Source: Flaviflexus salsibiostraticola (lineage in GTDB: Bacteria; Actinomycetota; Actinomycetes; Actinomycetales; Actinomycetaceae). Taken from it: 64,000 bases of DNA. Where the stretch lies: assembly GCF_003952265.1 (NCBI RefSeq), contig NZ_CP034438.1:1550001-1614000 (forward strand), read 5' to 3'. Under the pieces are notes generated by a model. The model saw only the letters and a list, made by a program, of their open reading frames with translations. It did no database searches and was not told the origin of the DNA. The stretch's first letter is position 1. Each line of letters begins with the position of its first letter. This document shows, piece after piece, positions 16,517-25,126 of the stretch. Made by a program: the position numbers and the translations under genes.

Positions 16517-17804
16517 TCTGTTCACACGCGCGCAGCGCGTCATCCCCGGCGGCGTGGACTCGCCCGTCCGCGCTTTCGGCTCGGTCGGCGGCTCCCCCGT
16601 CTTCATCGACCGGGCCTCCGGTCCCTTCGTCTACTCCCGCGAGAGGCAGTACATCGACCTCGTCGGGTCGTGGGGCCCTGCCCTGCTCGGGCACGCTCAC
16701 CCCGTCGTCGTCGACGCTGTCCAGCGCGCCGCAGAGCGCGGCCTCTCGTTCGGCGCTCCGACCGAGGCCGAGATCGAACTCGCCGAACTTGTCATCGACC
16801 GGGTCGATCCGGTCGAGAAGATCCGTTTCGTCTCAACCGGCACAGAGGCGACGATGACCGCGATTCGTCTGGCGCGCGGGTTCACGGGCAGGGATATCGT
16901 CGTCAAGTTCGCCGGCTGCTACCACGGGCATGAAGACTCCATGCTCGTCGCGGCAGGGTCTGGTGTCGCCACCTTCGGCATGTCGTCCTCCGCCGGTGTT
17001 CCGAAGGGTACGGTCGAAGACACCGTCGTCCTGCCCTACAACGACCGAGAGGCGGTCACGCAGCTGTTCGCCTCCCACGGCGATCGCATTGCCGCCATTA
17101 TCACCGAGGCGGCTCCCGCCAATATGGGGGTCGTCCCGCCCGAGCCCGGATTCAACGCCTTCCTCAAGGCGGAATGCGAGAAGAGCGGTGCCCTTCTCAT
17201 CCTCGACGAGGTGCTGACTGGGTTCCGCGTCTCTCGCGCAGGCTTCTGGGGCATCGATCAGGCCACCCCGTACGAGCCGGACCTCCTGTGCTTCGGCAAG
17301 GTCATCGGCGGGGGCATGCCTCTTGCGGCACTCGGCGGACGCGCGGACGTCATGGACCACCTCGCACCGCTCGGCCCCGTCTATCAGGCAGGCACTCTCT
17401 CTGGAAACCCATTGGCGACGGCGGCCGGCATCGCCACGCTCACACTGGCCGACGATGAGGTCTACGCGGCAGTCGACAGGGCCGCCAACGCCTTATCGGA
17501 TGGCCTCTCACGGAGCCTGACCAGCGCGGGAGTCGCCCACACCATCCAGAAGGTCGGCTCGCTCTTCTCCATCCTGTTCTCGGATGACCCAGCGGGCAGC
17601 TACGACGACGTGATCGCACAGGACCAGTTCCGCTACGCGCCCTTCTTCCACTCGCTCCTCAGCTCCGGCATCCATCTCCCACCGTCCGTGTTCGAAGCCT
17701 ATTTCGTCTCTGCGACGCACGACGAGGAGATCATCGCTCGCATCCTCGACGCCGCCCCGGAAGCGGCTCGCGCGGCAGCCGAAGCATCCAGCGCCCGCAC
17801 CTGA
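16509..17804 (+). CDS. hemL: Glutamate-1-semialdehyde 2,1-aminomutase
   Basis: 431 residues, a class III PLP aminotransferase fold that converts glutamate-1-semialdehyde to 5-aminolevulinate. The PLP lysine is Lys264 in [25 protein letters not shown] at the N-terminus and [21 protein letters not shown] are typical. The GTG at 16509 overlaps the hemB stop by 8 nt. It closes the rightward haem operon and, with hemA, completes the C5 entry into the pathway. Confidence 0.95.
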   Translation: MSDLFTRAQRVIPGGVDSPVRAFGSVGGSPVFIDRASGPFVYSRERQYIDLVGSWGPALLGHAHPVVVDAVQRAAERGLSFGAPTEAEIELAELVIDRVDPVEKIRFVSTGTEATMTAIRLARGFTGRDIVVKFAGCYHGHEDSMLVAAGSGVATFGMSSSAGVPKGTVEDTVVLPYNDREAVTQLFASHGDRIAAIITEAAPANMGVVPPEPGFNAFLKAECEKSGALLILDEVLTGFRVSRAGFWGIDQATPYEPDLLCFGKVIGGGMPLAALGGRADVMDHLAPLGPVYQAGTLSGNPLATAAGIATLTLADDEVYAAVDRAANALSDGLSRSLTSAGVAHTIQKVGSLFSILFSDDPAGSYDDVIAQDQFRYAPFFHSLLSSGIHLPPSVFEAYFVSATHDEEIIARILDAAPEAARAAAEASSART

Positions 17805-17812
17805 GCATCATC

Positions 17813-17933
17813 GTGTCGGCCCGCAGTATCACCACCATCACCCGCGGGCCGACGCAGGCCGACAGGCGATGTGCGGATCGAGGGTGGGATCTCCGAGACG
17901 CTCGCAGCCGTGGACCGGCCCCTCGCCGACTGA
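17813..17933 (+). pseudogene. Frameshifted remnant of the sirtuin 3' end
   Basis: The stretch 17843-17915 matches 8465-8542 in the sirtuin gene over 73 aligned bases with four mismatches and a single 5-base deletion, which breaks the frame after RGPTQADR. Beyond the shift the other frame continues DVRIEGGISETLAAVD, and a stop falls where the sirtuin stop would be. Only about the last 35 codons are present, with no upstream sirtuin sequence, because hemL occupies that space. It is in the same orientation as the intact gene, so the two copies form a direct repeat around the haem genes. Confidence 0.85.
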
Positions 17934-17937
17934 GGGT

Positions 17938-18522
17938 TCAGCCCCTGTACTGGTGGGTGACCGACCAGGAGTGGATGGCGATCGCGGCCGCGGCCGCCAC
18001 GTTCATCGACCTCGTCGACCCATACATGGGAATCTGCCGCACCTCGGTGCACTCCGCCAGGAGCTCGGGCGAGATCCCGTTCGATTCCTGACCGAAGACG
18101 AGGATCGACCGTTCGGGCAGTGGGCTCGCCTCAAGGTCCGTACACCCCGGGACGTTGTCGATGCCGATGATCGCATAGCCGTTGGCCTGCGCCCATCCCG
18201 CCAGATCGGCCGGCTCGGGCTGGTGGATGATGTCGAGATAGCGGTCGGTCACCATGGCCCCGCGCCGGTTCCACCGGCGCCTGCCGACGATGTGGACACC
18301 GCCGACGTTGAACGCATTGCCGGTGCGCACGATCGAGCCGATGTTGAGATCGTGGTCGAGATTCTCGATCGCAATGTGGAGCGCCGACCGCGACTCGTCA
18401 AGGTCGGCCCTGATCGCCTCAACGCTCCAGAACCGGTACCGATCGACGACGTTGCGCGTATCGCCCTGCTCGATCAGCTCGGGATCGAGCCGCGGGTCGA
18501 CCGCCTGCTCGGCGTCCGTCAC
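17938..18522 (-). CDS. TrmH/SpoU-family RNA 2'-O-methyltransferase
   Basis: About 194 residues from the GTG at 18522. SPOUT-fold motifs are visible: the N-terminal NLDHDLNIGSIVRTGNAFNVGGV, the middle ILVFGQESNGISPELL and the C-terminal knot segment IPMYGSTRSMNVAAAAAIAIHSW. It uses S-adenosylmethionine to methylate a ribose in tRNA or rRNA; the exact target is not readable. The GTG overlaps the stop of the LemA-like gene by GTGA, so they form one leftward operon. An upstream in-frame start at 18573 would run into lemA and is less likely. Confidence 0.88.
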   Translation of the reverse strand: MTDAEQAVDPRLDPELIEQGDTRNVVDRYRFWSVEAIRADLDESRSALHIAIENLDHDLNIGSIVRTGNAFNVGGVHIVGRRRWNRRGAMVTDRYLDIIHQPEPADLAGWAQANGYAIIGIDNVPGCTDLEASPLPERSILVFGQESNGISPELLAECTEVRQIPMYGSTRSMNVAAAAAIAIHSWSVTHQYRG

Positions 18523-19094
18523 TCGGCCACCCCACCCGCGGCGGCCACTGCGGGTACCGGCATCGCCGTCCACGTGGACTCGAAGCGCTCGGCGGGCCTC
18601 AGCCCCATGAGGCGAGCGACAACAGCGCCCGAGGGAGTCTCGAGCACGGCGTTGTAGGCATCGACATCGGCGTTATAGGCCCGCCGTTCGCCGGAGATGC
18701 GGTCGTCGATGGCGGCAAGCTCGGCTCGAATATCGCAGAACGGGCCCGAGGCCTTGAGGCCGGGCGTGCACTCGCCCGTGGCGAGCGCTCGGTCCACTGC
18801 CGCGCTGAGCTCGCCCTCCAGTCGCGCCTGGTCGGCAGCGGAGCCCCGGGCCTGCTGGGCGCGGCCACGCGCCTCGACCAGGTCACTCACGACCTCATCT
18901 GGCGCTCTACCCGTGAGGGCGTCGATGAGCATGGGGATGAGCTGGCGACGCCGATGGCTCTCGACCTCGATCTGCTGCCAGGACCCCTCCACCCTCTCGT
19001 GCAGGTGCCTCAGGCTCCTGCTGCTGGCACCAGCCCATGAGGCGAGGATGAGGATGATGAGGGCGACGGCGCCGAGGATGACTCCGACATGCAT
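18519..19094 (-). CDS. LemA-family membrane protein
   Basis: 191 residues: one N-terminal transmembrane helix (about residues 4-22), then a helical domain with EGSWQQIEVESHRRRQLIPMLIDAL, which matches the LemA signature (a helix followed by R-R-x-L-I-P-x-L). The family is widespread and its role is poorly defined. It shares an operon with the SpoU methyltransferase through a GTGA overlap. Confidence 0.75.
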   Translation of the reverse strand: MHVGVILGAVALIILILASWAGASSRSLRHLHERVEGSWQQIEVESHRRRQLIPMLIDALTGRAPDEVVSDLVEARGRAQQARGSAADQARLEGELSAAVDRALATGECTPGLKASGPFCDIRAELAAIDDRISGERRAYNADVDAYNAVLETPSGAVVARLMGLRPAERFESTWTAMPVPAVAAAGGVAE

Positions 19095-19398
19095 GGATGA
19101 CTCCAGTCTCGATGATCAGCGGCACCAGCATAGTCCCTCGCCGCTGTTCGGCCACTGTGCCTCCGAGCACGGCCCGCCCGGGGCGGACCGACGTCCGCAC
19201 GCACCCGCCAGCTCACGCCGAGTGCGCACATCGGATGTGGCACGATCGACGGCGCGCGCCGACGCGATGGGACCACTCCACGAAGGTTTTCGCCTGGCGC
19301 TGCTCACGAGTGAGCGATCAACCCGCCGCGTTGGAGTCGACCGCGCCCGACTCCGCGGAGCGCACCCGCCAGCCGGGTATGGCTCAGCAGGATTGGGC
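19095..19398. other. 304-bp gap without a recognisable gene
   Basis: Lies between the starts of the lemA-like gene and the stop of pyrE. Open frames here have no ribosome site and no recognisable product. A 14-bp palindrome GCTCACGAGTGAGC sits near 19306-19319 and could be an operator or part of a terminator. Nothing else is seen. Confidence 0.4.
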
Positions 19399-19962
19399 TC
19401 AGCGCAGCTCGTCGATGGAGAGGGCCGCGAAGTAGGGCACGCCCGCCGCTTCGATCCGCTCCTTCGCACCCGTATTCCGGTCGACGACGACGGCGACGGC
19501 GACAGGCTCCGCGCCCGCCTCACGTGCGGCCTCAAGTGCCTCGAGGGGAGATCCACCGGTCGTGGACGTGTCCTCGAGGATGACGACCCGGCGGCCCGCG
19601 ATCTCGGGTCCCTCGACCCTCCGTTGCATGCCATGGCCCTTCGCGGCCTTGCGGACGACGAAGGCGTCGACGGCCAGGCCCCGCGAGGCGGCCGCATGAA
19701 GGATCGCGGCTGCGACGGGATCCGCTCCCATCGTCAGTCCACCGACCGCGTCGATCTCATCGGGTCCGAACCCCGACTCCTCGAGCATGTCGAGCATGAC
19801 GTGGCCGATGAGGGGGGCGGCCTCGTGGTGGAGGGTCGCCCTCCGCATATCAACGTAGTGGTCCGACACAAGGCCGGAGGCGAGGGTGACCTCACCCTCG
19901 ATGACGGCGAGTTCGCGGACGAGCTCGATGAGGCGCTGGCGCTGGGGGTCGTTGTTCTTCAC
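19399..19962 (-). CDS. pyrE: Orotate phosphoribosyltransferase
   Basis: 187 residues from the GTG at 19962. It converts orotate and PRPP to orotidine 5'-monophosphate in pyrimidine synthesis. The PRPP loop reads VVILEDTSTTGGSPLEAL, and LASGLVSDHYVDMRRATL and VRKAAKGHG match the substrate side. The ribosome site is weak. The frame stays open upstream into the neighbouring SDR gene, but that extension has no family similarity. It is a stand-alone pyrE, separated from other pyr genes, as is common in actinobacteria. Confidence 0.92.
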   Translation of the reverse strand: MKNNDPQRQRLIELVRELAVIEGEVTLASGLVSDHYVDMRRATLHHEAAPLIGHVMLDMLEESGFGPDEIDAVGGLTMGADPVAAAILHAAASRGLAVDAFVVRKAAKGHGMQRRVEGPEIAGRRVVILEDTSTTGGSPLEALEAAREAGAEPVAVAVVVDRNTGAKERIEAAGVPYFAALSIDELR

Positions 19963-20000
19963 GGGCCCCAGTCTACGTGTGCGGGGGCGCAGGAGCTGAG

Positions 20001-20777
20001 TCAGGTGCCGGCGGCACGGCCGGAGCGGCCGGGCCCGGCGACCCGGCGGACGAGTGCCCGCGGTGAGAGCCGGAGGATCCCCGCCGCGGCCGCGTAGACG
20101 GGCGAGGGAGTGACGATGACGCGGCCGCGACGGACGGCGTCGAGGGAGCGGGAGGCCACCCTGTCGACGGGGATGAAGGCGAACTCGGGCCACTGGCTCG
20201 CGTCGACGTTGGTCCGTGCGTGGAAGTCGGTGTGGACGAGTCCCGGGCAGGAGACGGTGACGTTGACGCCGTGGGGCCTCAGGGTCTCGGCGAGGCCCTC
20301 CGAGAAGGTCCGGACCCAGGCCTTGTGGGCCGAGTAAGTGCCCTGCGCGGTCAGCGAGGTCATCGACGAGATGTTGAGGATCGCGCCGTAGCCCCGCCGG
20401 GCGAACTCGCCGGCCGCGGCGTGGCAGATGATGAGGATGGCGCGGGCCATGACATCCATGCCCTCGAGCTCACGGTCGAGACTGCCGCCGAGGAAGCTCT
20501 GGCCGAGCCCGAATCCGGCATTGTTGACGACGAGGCCGATGGGGCGCTCTCGGCTGGCGACACGCTCCCCGACCGCGCGGGCGCCCTCCTCCGTGGCAAG
20601 GTCGGCGCGGAGCGTCTCGACCTTCTGCCCGGTGAAGGTGCGGATCCTCTCCGCGTACTCCTCGAGGGCCGGGACGTTCCGAGCGACGAGGACGATGTCA
20701 TTGCCCTCGGCCGCCAGCTGCCAGGCGATCTCTCGGCCGATGCCGGAGGTGGCGCCGGTGACCAGTGCTGTACCCAT
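20001..20777 (-). CDS. Short-chain dehydrogenase/reductase
   Basis: 258 residues with the classical SDR set: the cofactor loop TGATSGIGREIA, the NNAG motif (VVNNAGFG) and the catalytic Ser with YSAHK (Tyr-x3-Lys). The N-terminal strand is typical of NADP-preferring enzymes (VLVARN). C-terminal residues are positively charged. Substrate unknown. It is divergent from the exonuclease III gene and lies just upstream of pyrE on the same strand. Confidence 0.85.
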   Translation of the reverse strand: MGTALVTGATSGIGREIAWQLAAEGNDIVLVARNVPALEEYAERIRTFTGQKVETLRADLATEEGARAVGERVASRERPIGLVVNNAGFGLGQSFLGGSLDRELEGMDVMARAILIICHAAAGEFARRGYGAILNISSMTSLTAQGTYSAHKAWVRTFSEGLAETLRPHGVNVTVSCPGLVHTDFHARTNVDASQWPEFAFIPVDRVASRSLDAVRRGRVIVTPSPVYAAAAGILRLSPRALVRRVAGPGRSGRAAGT

Positions 20778-20807
20778 ATCGAGAGCCTAGCTGGAATAAT
20801 GGCCGGC

Positions 20808-21602
20808 ATGAGACTTGTGACCTGGAATGTGAACTCCGTCCGCACCCGCATCGATCGCGTCATCGGCTTCCTCGAGCGTTCGAATACGGATGTGCTCGCC
20901 ATCCAGGAGACGAAGTGCCGGGTCGACCAGTTCCCGTACGCACCCTTCGAGGAGGCCGGCTACGAGGTCGCCGTCACCGGCCTCAACCAGTGGAACGGTG
21001 TTGCCCTCATCTCCCGCGTCGGGATCGAGAACGTGCGCACCCAGTTCGAGGGCCAGCCCGCCTTCGCGAAGCCCGATCAGGAGCCGGTGGTCGAGCCGCG
21101 TGCGATCGGCGCCACCTGCGGCGGGATCGACGTGTGGAGCCTCTACGTCCCCAATGGCCGGTCGATCACCGACCCGCACTACGCCTACAAGCTGTCATTC
21201 CTCACGGCGCTCGCAGAGCAGGGCAGGTCGCGCCTCGCCGACGACCCCTCGGCCGACATCGCCCTCGTCGGCGACTGGAACGTCGCACCTCAGGATCACG
21301 ACGTGTGGGACATCGAGCTGTTCCAGGACAACCTCTATGTGACCGATGGCGAGCGCCGCGCGCTGCAGTCCGTGGTCGACGCCGGCTTCGCCGAGGTCAC
21401 CCGCGAACACGAGCCGGACCAGTACACGTTCTGGGAATACCAGCAGCTCCGCTTCCCTAGGAACGAGGGGATGAGGATCGACTTCCAGCACTTCTCCCCC
21501 TCCCTCGCCGGACGAGTCGCGCACGCGAGCATCGACCGCGATGAGCGCAAGGGCAAGGGTGCCTCCGACCACGTCCCCGTCATCGTCGACATCGAGGACT
21601 GA
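20808..21602 (+). CDS. Exodeoxyribonuclease III / AP endonuclease
   Basis: 264 residues of the exonuclease-endonuclease-phosphatase fold. Landmarks are MRLVTWNVNSVRTR, the metal Glu in AIQETKCR, ALVGDWNVAP and the C-terminal SDHVPV with the catalytic Asp-His pair. It cuts at abasic sites and trims 3' ends in base excision repair. Two in-frame ATGs exist (20799, 20808). The second is preferred because it begins at the conserved N-terminus and lies seven bases after an AATAAT box, consistent with a leaderless mRNA; neither has a ribosome site. Confidence 0.92.
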   Translation: MRLVTWNVNSVRTRIDRVIGFLERSNTDVLAIQETKCRVDQFPYAPFEEAGYEVAVTGLNQWNGVALISRVGIENVRTQFEGQPAFAKPDQEPVVEPRAIGATCGGIDVWSLYVPNGRSITDPHYAYKLSFLTALAEQGRSRLADDPSADIALVGDWNVAPQDHDVWDIELFQDNLYVTDGERRALQSVVDAGFAEVTREHEPDQYTFWEYQQLRFPRNEGMRIDFQHFSPSLAGRVAHASIDRDERKGKGASDHVPVIVDIED

Positions 21603-21605
21603 CCG

Positions 21606-21878
21606 ATGCCGTGCCCCGCTCTGCCCTCCCACGAGCCGCCCGTCTATGGCTCGGCGCAGCCGCGCCGGGCGGGCACGGCTGCGGGCGTGCTCGCGATCCT
21701 CTTCTTCTGGACGGGGACGATCGGGTGCGCACTCGGCTACGTGTCGATCGCGCAGGCCCGCAGGGCCGGGGACTCTGCCTCGCTTGGCATCATCGGCTTT
21801 GCGCTCAGCTTCGCCGTGTTCCTCGGCGTCTTCGTCTACGTGCTGCTCGGCGTCATCGACGTGTGGGGCGCGCTCTGA
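21606..21878 (+). CDS. DUF4190-like small membrane protein
   Basis: 90 residues: a short proline-rich N-terminal cytoplasmic part, then two transmembrane helices (about residues 22-46 and 58-85) with a loop reading YVSIAQARRAGD. This matches the DUF4190 pattern of actinobacterial small membrane proteins. It starts three bases after the exonuclease stop and is probably co-transcribed. No function is known for the family. Confidence 0.65.
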   Translation: MPCPALPSHEPPVYGSAQPRRAGTAAGVLAILFFWTGTIGCALGYVSIAQARRAGDSASLGIIGFALSFAVFLGVFVYVLLGVIDVWGAL

Positions 21879-21918
21879 CGGGGCACTGCCGACTCACCCC
21901 GGGGCGCTCAAGGGGTTC

Positions 21919-21942
21919 GTTCTGAGCCTGCGGGCTCAGAAC
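21919..21942. terminator. Hairpin between convergent genes
   Basis: A perfect 10-bp stem (GTTCTGAGCC and complement, 4-base loop) lies between the convergent DUF4190-like gene and the beta-lactamase-like gene. It overlaps the stop of the latter by a few bases, so it may serve mainly the rightward transcript. Confidence 0.55.
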
Positions 21943-22703
21943 TCCTCGCCCGCCCTCATCCGGTCCGTCAGGCCCGGCCACAGGTCCTTGTGCTTCTGGC
22001 CGAAGTCCTCGTCGCCCAGATAGACGCCGGTCAGCTGGACCTCGGGATCGACCCAGAGGAACGAACCGGACTGGCCGAAGTGTCCGAACGCCGATGGCGA
22101 GAAGGTCGCCCCGAGCCAGTGGGGGTCCTTCGTCGCCCTGATCTCGAAGCCGAGACCCCATGCATTGTCCTGCTGCCGGCCGTAGCCCGGCAGGATCCCG
22201 GACAGTTCGCCGAAGCTGGGTGACGTCGCCTCAGCGAGAAGCTCCTCGGGGATGAGGGTGGGCTCAAGGAGCTCTCGACCGAAGGCCGCAAGGTCCGCGG
22301 CATTGCCCTCACCCGAATGGGCGGGTGATCCCTCGATGAGGATCGAGGACAGGCCGAGCGGCTCGAGCACCGTCTGCTCGATCCAGGATTGGATCGACGT
22401 GCCGACTTTCGTCTCGATGTGCTCTCCAAGAACCTCGATTCCCAGGTTTGAGTAGACGCGGCGCCGGCCCGGCTCCGACACGGGGCCGCCCTCGTCGAAC
22501 GGCAGGCCCGAGGCGTGGCCGAGAAGATGGCGGATGGTCGCGGGTCCCGCCTCCTCGTCGAGGTCGAGCAGATGCCGGTCGACGGCGATGAGGGCGGCGT
22601 AGGCTGCGAAGAGTTTGGTGACTGACGCGAAGCGGAAATTCCGTTCGATGTCGCCGCGATTTCGGATGACTTTGTCTACAGAACTGAGAATGACGGCTTC
22701 CAC
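21936..22703 (-). CDS. Serine hydrolase of the class C beta-lactamase / PBP4* family
   Basis: 255 residues. The nucleophile motif S-x-x-K is SVTK (Ser27-Lys30), the second motif is YSN (84-86), and the third-motif region reads FGHFGQSGSF. There is no signal peptide, so the enzyme is cytoplasmic or the family member acts on small esters or peptides rather than on the cell wall. It is shorter than typical secreted members. The GTG start at 22703 has no clear ribosome site; the gene is divergent from the HAD gene with 16 bp between starts. Confidence 0.8.
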   Translation of the reverse strand: MEAVILSSVDKVIRNRGDIERNFRFASVTKLFAAYAALIAVDRHLLDLDEEAGPATIRHLLGHASGLPFDEGGPVSEPGRRRVYSNLGIEVLGEHIETKVGTSIQSWIEQTVLEPLGLSSILIEGSPAHSGEGNAADLAAFGRELLEPTLIPEELLAEATSPSFGELSGILPGYGRQQDNAWGLGFEIRATKDPHWLGATFSPSAFGHFGQSGSFLWVDPEVQLTGVYLGDEDFGQKHKDLWPGLTDRMRAGEEF

Positions 22704-22719
22704 GTGCTAAGTGTAGGAC

Positions 22720-23481
22720 ATGAGCTCTTGGCTGATTGATATGGATGGCGTCCTCGTACACGAGGGCCTGGCACTGAACGGGGCCCGGGAATTCCTCGGG
22801 CGCCTCGAAGAGAACGGCATCCCCCACCTCATCCTGACCAACAACTCGATCTTCACGCCGCGCGATCTCGCCGCGCGGCTCTCAACCTCCGGCATCGAGG
22901 TCGACGAGAGCCGGATCTGGACTTCGGCACTCGCCACGGCACGATTCCTCGCCACCCAGTCCGATTCCCGCCGCGCCTACGTGGTCGGCGAGGCGGGCCT
23001 GACGACGGCTCTGTATGAAGAGAACTTCATCATGACGACCGCGAACCCGGACTTCGTCATCCTCGGCGAGACGCGCACCTACTCCTTCGAGGCGATCACC
23101 AACGCTATCCGCCTCATCCAGGGCGGCGCCCGCTTCATCGCCACCAACCCTGATGCGACCGGCCCCTCCGCCGAGGGCGACCTCCCGGCGACCGGTGCCG
23201 TGGCGGCCATGATCGAGAAGGCGACGGGCCGGAGCCCGTTCTTCCTCGGCAAGCCCAACCCGATCATGCTCCGCTACGGCCTCAACAGGATGGGCGCCCA
23301 CTCGGAGAACACCTCGATCGTCGGCGACCGCATGGACACCGACATCCTCGCCGGTATCGAGGCCGGCCTCCGCACGCACCTCGTCCTCACGGGTTCGACC
23401 CGCCGGGAGGACATCTCGAAGTTCCCGTTCCGGCCCGAGCACGTCCACAACTCGATCGCCGACGTCATCGACTACGTCTGA
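22720..23481 (+). CDS. HAD-superfamily phosphatase, NagD-like
   Basis: 253 residues with HAD motif I DMDGVLVHEG, motif II around LTNNS, and motifs III/IV in FFLGKPNPIM and IVGDRMDTDI. The cap layout matches the NagD/AraL/PGP group, which dephosphorylates small phosphates such as nucleotides or sugar phosphates. The substrate is not predictable. The start lacks a ribosome site; a TAAGTG hexamer 6 bp upstream may reflect a leaderless transcript. Confidence 0.88.
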   Translation: MSSWLIDMDGVLVHEGLALNGAREFLGRLEENGIPHLILTNNSIFTPRDLAARLSTSGIEVDESRIWTSALATARFLATQSDSRRAYVVGEAGLTTALYEENFIMTTANPDFVILGETRTYSFEAITNAIRLIQGGARFIATNPDATGPSAEGDLPATGAVAAMIEKATGRSPFFLGKPNPIMLRYGLNRMGAHSENTSIVGDRMDTDILAGIEAGLRTHLVLTGSTRREDISKFPFRPEHVHNSIADVIDYV

Positions 23482-23493
23482 GCAGATCCCACT

Positions 23494-23528
23494 GAGGGGC
23501 GCCGTGGTTCACACCACCGGCGCCCCTC
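23494..23528 (+). terminator. Terminator after the HAD phosphatase gene
   Basis: An 11-bp stem GAGGGGCGCCG with its complement, extended by TGGT/ACCA in the loop, lies 13 bp after the stop and is followed by CTTCTGTCT. Confidence 0.7.
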
Positions 23529-23570
23529 CTTCTGTCTGCCCGTCCCCGGGTCTCGTGCCATCATGTCGGC

Positions 23571-23906
23571 ATGGACATCTCGCGTTCGATCGCCCTCTTC
23601 GTCGCCGCAGCGCTCGCCGAGATCGGCGGGGCCTGGCTCGTCTGGCAGGGGGTGCGCGAGCATCGGGGTTGGCTGTGGATCGGTGCCGGCGTCATCGCCC
23701 TCGGCATCTACGGGCTCGTCGCCACGCTGCAGCCGGATGCGAACTTCGGCCGGATCCTCGCCGCCTATGGCGGGGTGTTCGTCGCGGGATCGCTCCTGTG
23801 GGGAATGGCGATGGATGGCTTCAGGCCGGACCGCTACGACGTGACCGGCGCCCTCCTCTGCCTCCTCGGAGTCGCCGTCATCATGTACGCGCCGCGGGGC
23901 GCCTGA
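23571..23906 (+). CDS. YnfA/UPF0060-family membrane protein
   Basis: 111 residues with four hydrophobic helices and the strongly conserved UPF0060 strings [41 protein letters not shown] and [10 protein letters not shown]. The family resembles small multidrug-resistance-type transporters in size and topology, but its substrate is unsettled. It is a single gene with a short intergenic region on either side. Confidence 0.92.
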   Translation: MDISRSIALFVAAALAEIGGAWLVWQGVREHRGWLWIGAGVIALGIYGLVATLQPDANFGRILAAYGGVFVAGSLLWGMAMDGFRPDRYDVTGALLCLLGVAVIMYAPRGA

Positions 23907-23913
23907 TCCAGCG

Positions 23914-24462
23914 TTAGGAGCTGGCCGGGATCTCCCACGAGATCGGGGTGGCCGTACCCGACTGCCAGTCGCGCCGCAGGATGCTGTACGCGACGGAGGC
24001 GAGTGGCTCGGCTCCATCGACCGGCCACCCTTCACGGTAGTAGGCCTCCTGGACCCAGCCGCACCTCTCGAACACGCGCCTCATCGGGACATTGTCCTCA
24101 CGGGTCTGACCTTCGAAGCGGTTGACCTCGGGCATGAGGCGGAAGATCCTGTCGGTCGCGACGCGGAGGATGTCCGCCGCAAGACCCAGGCCCCGAGCCG
24201 ACTCGGCGAGCCGCAGGTCGAACAGCGGCGCCATATCCGTCAGGTCCTCATAACGGAAGAACCCGATCCGCCCGTGCGTCTCGTGCTCGATCCAGTAGGA
24301 GTCGTTGTCCTCATCGCGGTAGGCGCCGGCGGCGATCAGCTCCTCCACCTGCTCGGCCGTAGGCCTGGCATTGACATGGAAGGGGAAGGCATTCGCCGTC
24401 ATGAAGGAGACGAGCGCGTCGCGTTCTGCTGCGGGGTCGATTCGGGTGAGGCTGATAGTCAC
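23914..24462 (-). CDS. GNAT-family N-acetyltransferase (RimJ/RimL-like)
   Basis: 182 residues with the GNAT core: a central strand, the acetyl-CoA pyrophosphate loop around ARGLGLAADILRVATDRIF, and the later segment EGQTREDNVPMRRVFERCGWV typical of the RimJ/RimL-type group. The substrate may be an N-terminus or a small amine. It is convergent with ynfA and divergent from the ASCH gene. Confidence 0.82.
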   Translation of the reverse strand: MTISLTRIDPAAERDALVSFMTANAFPFHVNARPTAEQVEELIAAGAYRDEDNDSYWIEHETHGRIGFFRYEDLTDMAPLFDLRLAESARGLGLAADILRVATDRIFRLMPEVNRFEGQTREDNVPMRRVFERCGWVQEAYYREGWPVDGAEPLASVAYSILRRDWQSGTATPISWEIPASS

Positions 24463-24595
24463 AGGCAGAGACTATACGCACCCCGCTGGCCGCCCTGCAC
24501 CTGCTGATGAGCAGGTCAGAAGGACTCGTCGACAGCGCTTGGACCCCGCTGCCGCAGGCGTTATCCTCCCGCCCAGGATCGGATACCCTGGCGCG

Positions 24596-25069
24596 ATGAC
24601 TGTTGAAGAGTTCTGGAGGGAATGCCGCGAGGCGCTGCCCGGCCTGCCGGCGGACATGCCGGAGGCATGGGCCTTCGGGGCCCTGCCCGAGCATGCCGAT
24701 GAGCTGCTGGCCCTCGTCCTTGCCGGCACGAAGACCGCGACAGCGTCGTCGCTGTGGGATATCGAGGCCACCGGCGAGATGATGCCGAGACCGGGCGATC
24801 TCAGCATCATCCTCGACGGCAGTGGGACCCCGCGTGCCCTCATCGAGACGACGGCGATCGCGATCGTCCCGTTCGATGAGGTATCGCAGGAGCATGCGTT
24901 CGCCGAGGGCGAGGACGATCGGACACTCGACTCATGGCGGGAGATCCACGAGCGCTACTGGCGCCGCCACTCGGAGAGTCCCCGGGGCTTCGAGAGGGGA
25001 ATGCCGGTCGTGTGCGAAGAATTCCGGCTCCTGCACAGCTCATTCAACAGTAGCCCTCTCTCGTGCTGA
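24596..25069 (+). CDS. ASCH-domain protein
   Basis: 157 residues. The central LALVLAGTKTATASSLWD, the acidic turn PRPGDLSIILDG and the tail FERGMPVVCEEFRLL match the ASCH/YqfB-like beta-barrel, a fold related to PUA RNA-binding domains that includes N4-acetylcytidine amidohydrolases. No ribosome site is visible. A TACCCT box ends six bases before the ATG, consistent with a leaderless start. Function beyond the fold is not assigned. Confidence 0.8.
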   Translation: MTVEEFWRECREALPGLPADMPEAWAFGALPEHADELLALVLAGTKTATASSLWDIEATGEMMPRPGDLSIILDGSGTPRALIETTAIAIVPFDEVSQEHAFAEGEDDRTLDSWREIHERYWRRHSESPRGFERGMPVVCEEFRLLHSSFNSSPLSC

Positions 25070-25126
25070 CCGCCCGGCCTGCTCAGTCCTGCCCCACAAT
25101 CGAGCCTCGAAGCGCTGACGGCTCCA

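Noticed and set aside
17813..18091. 92-codon open frame after hemL as a real gene
   Set aside because: It is the frameshifted remnant of the sirtuin 3' end and then continues antisense through the SpoU gene; it has no ribosome site.
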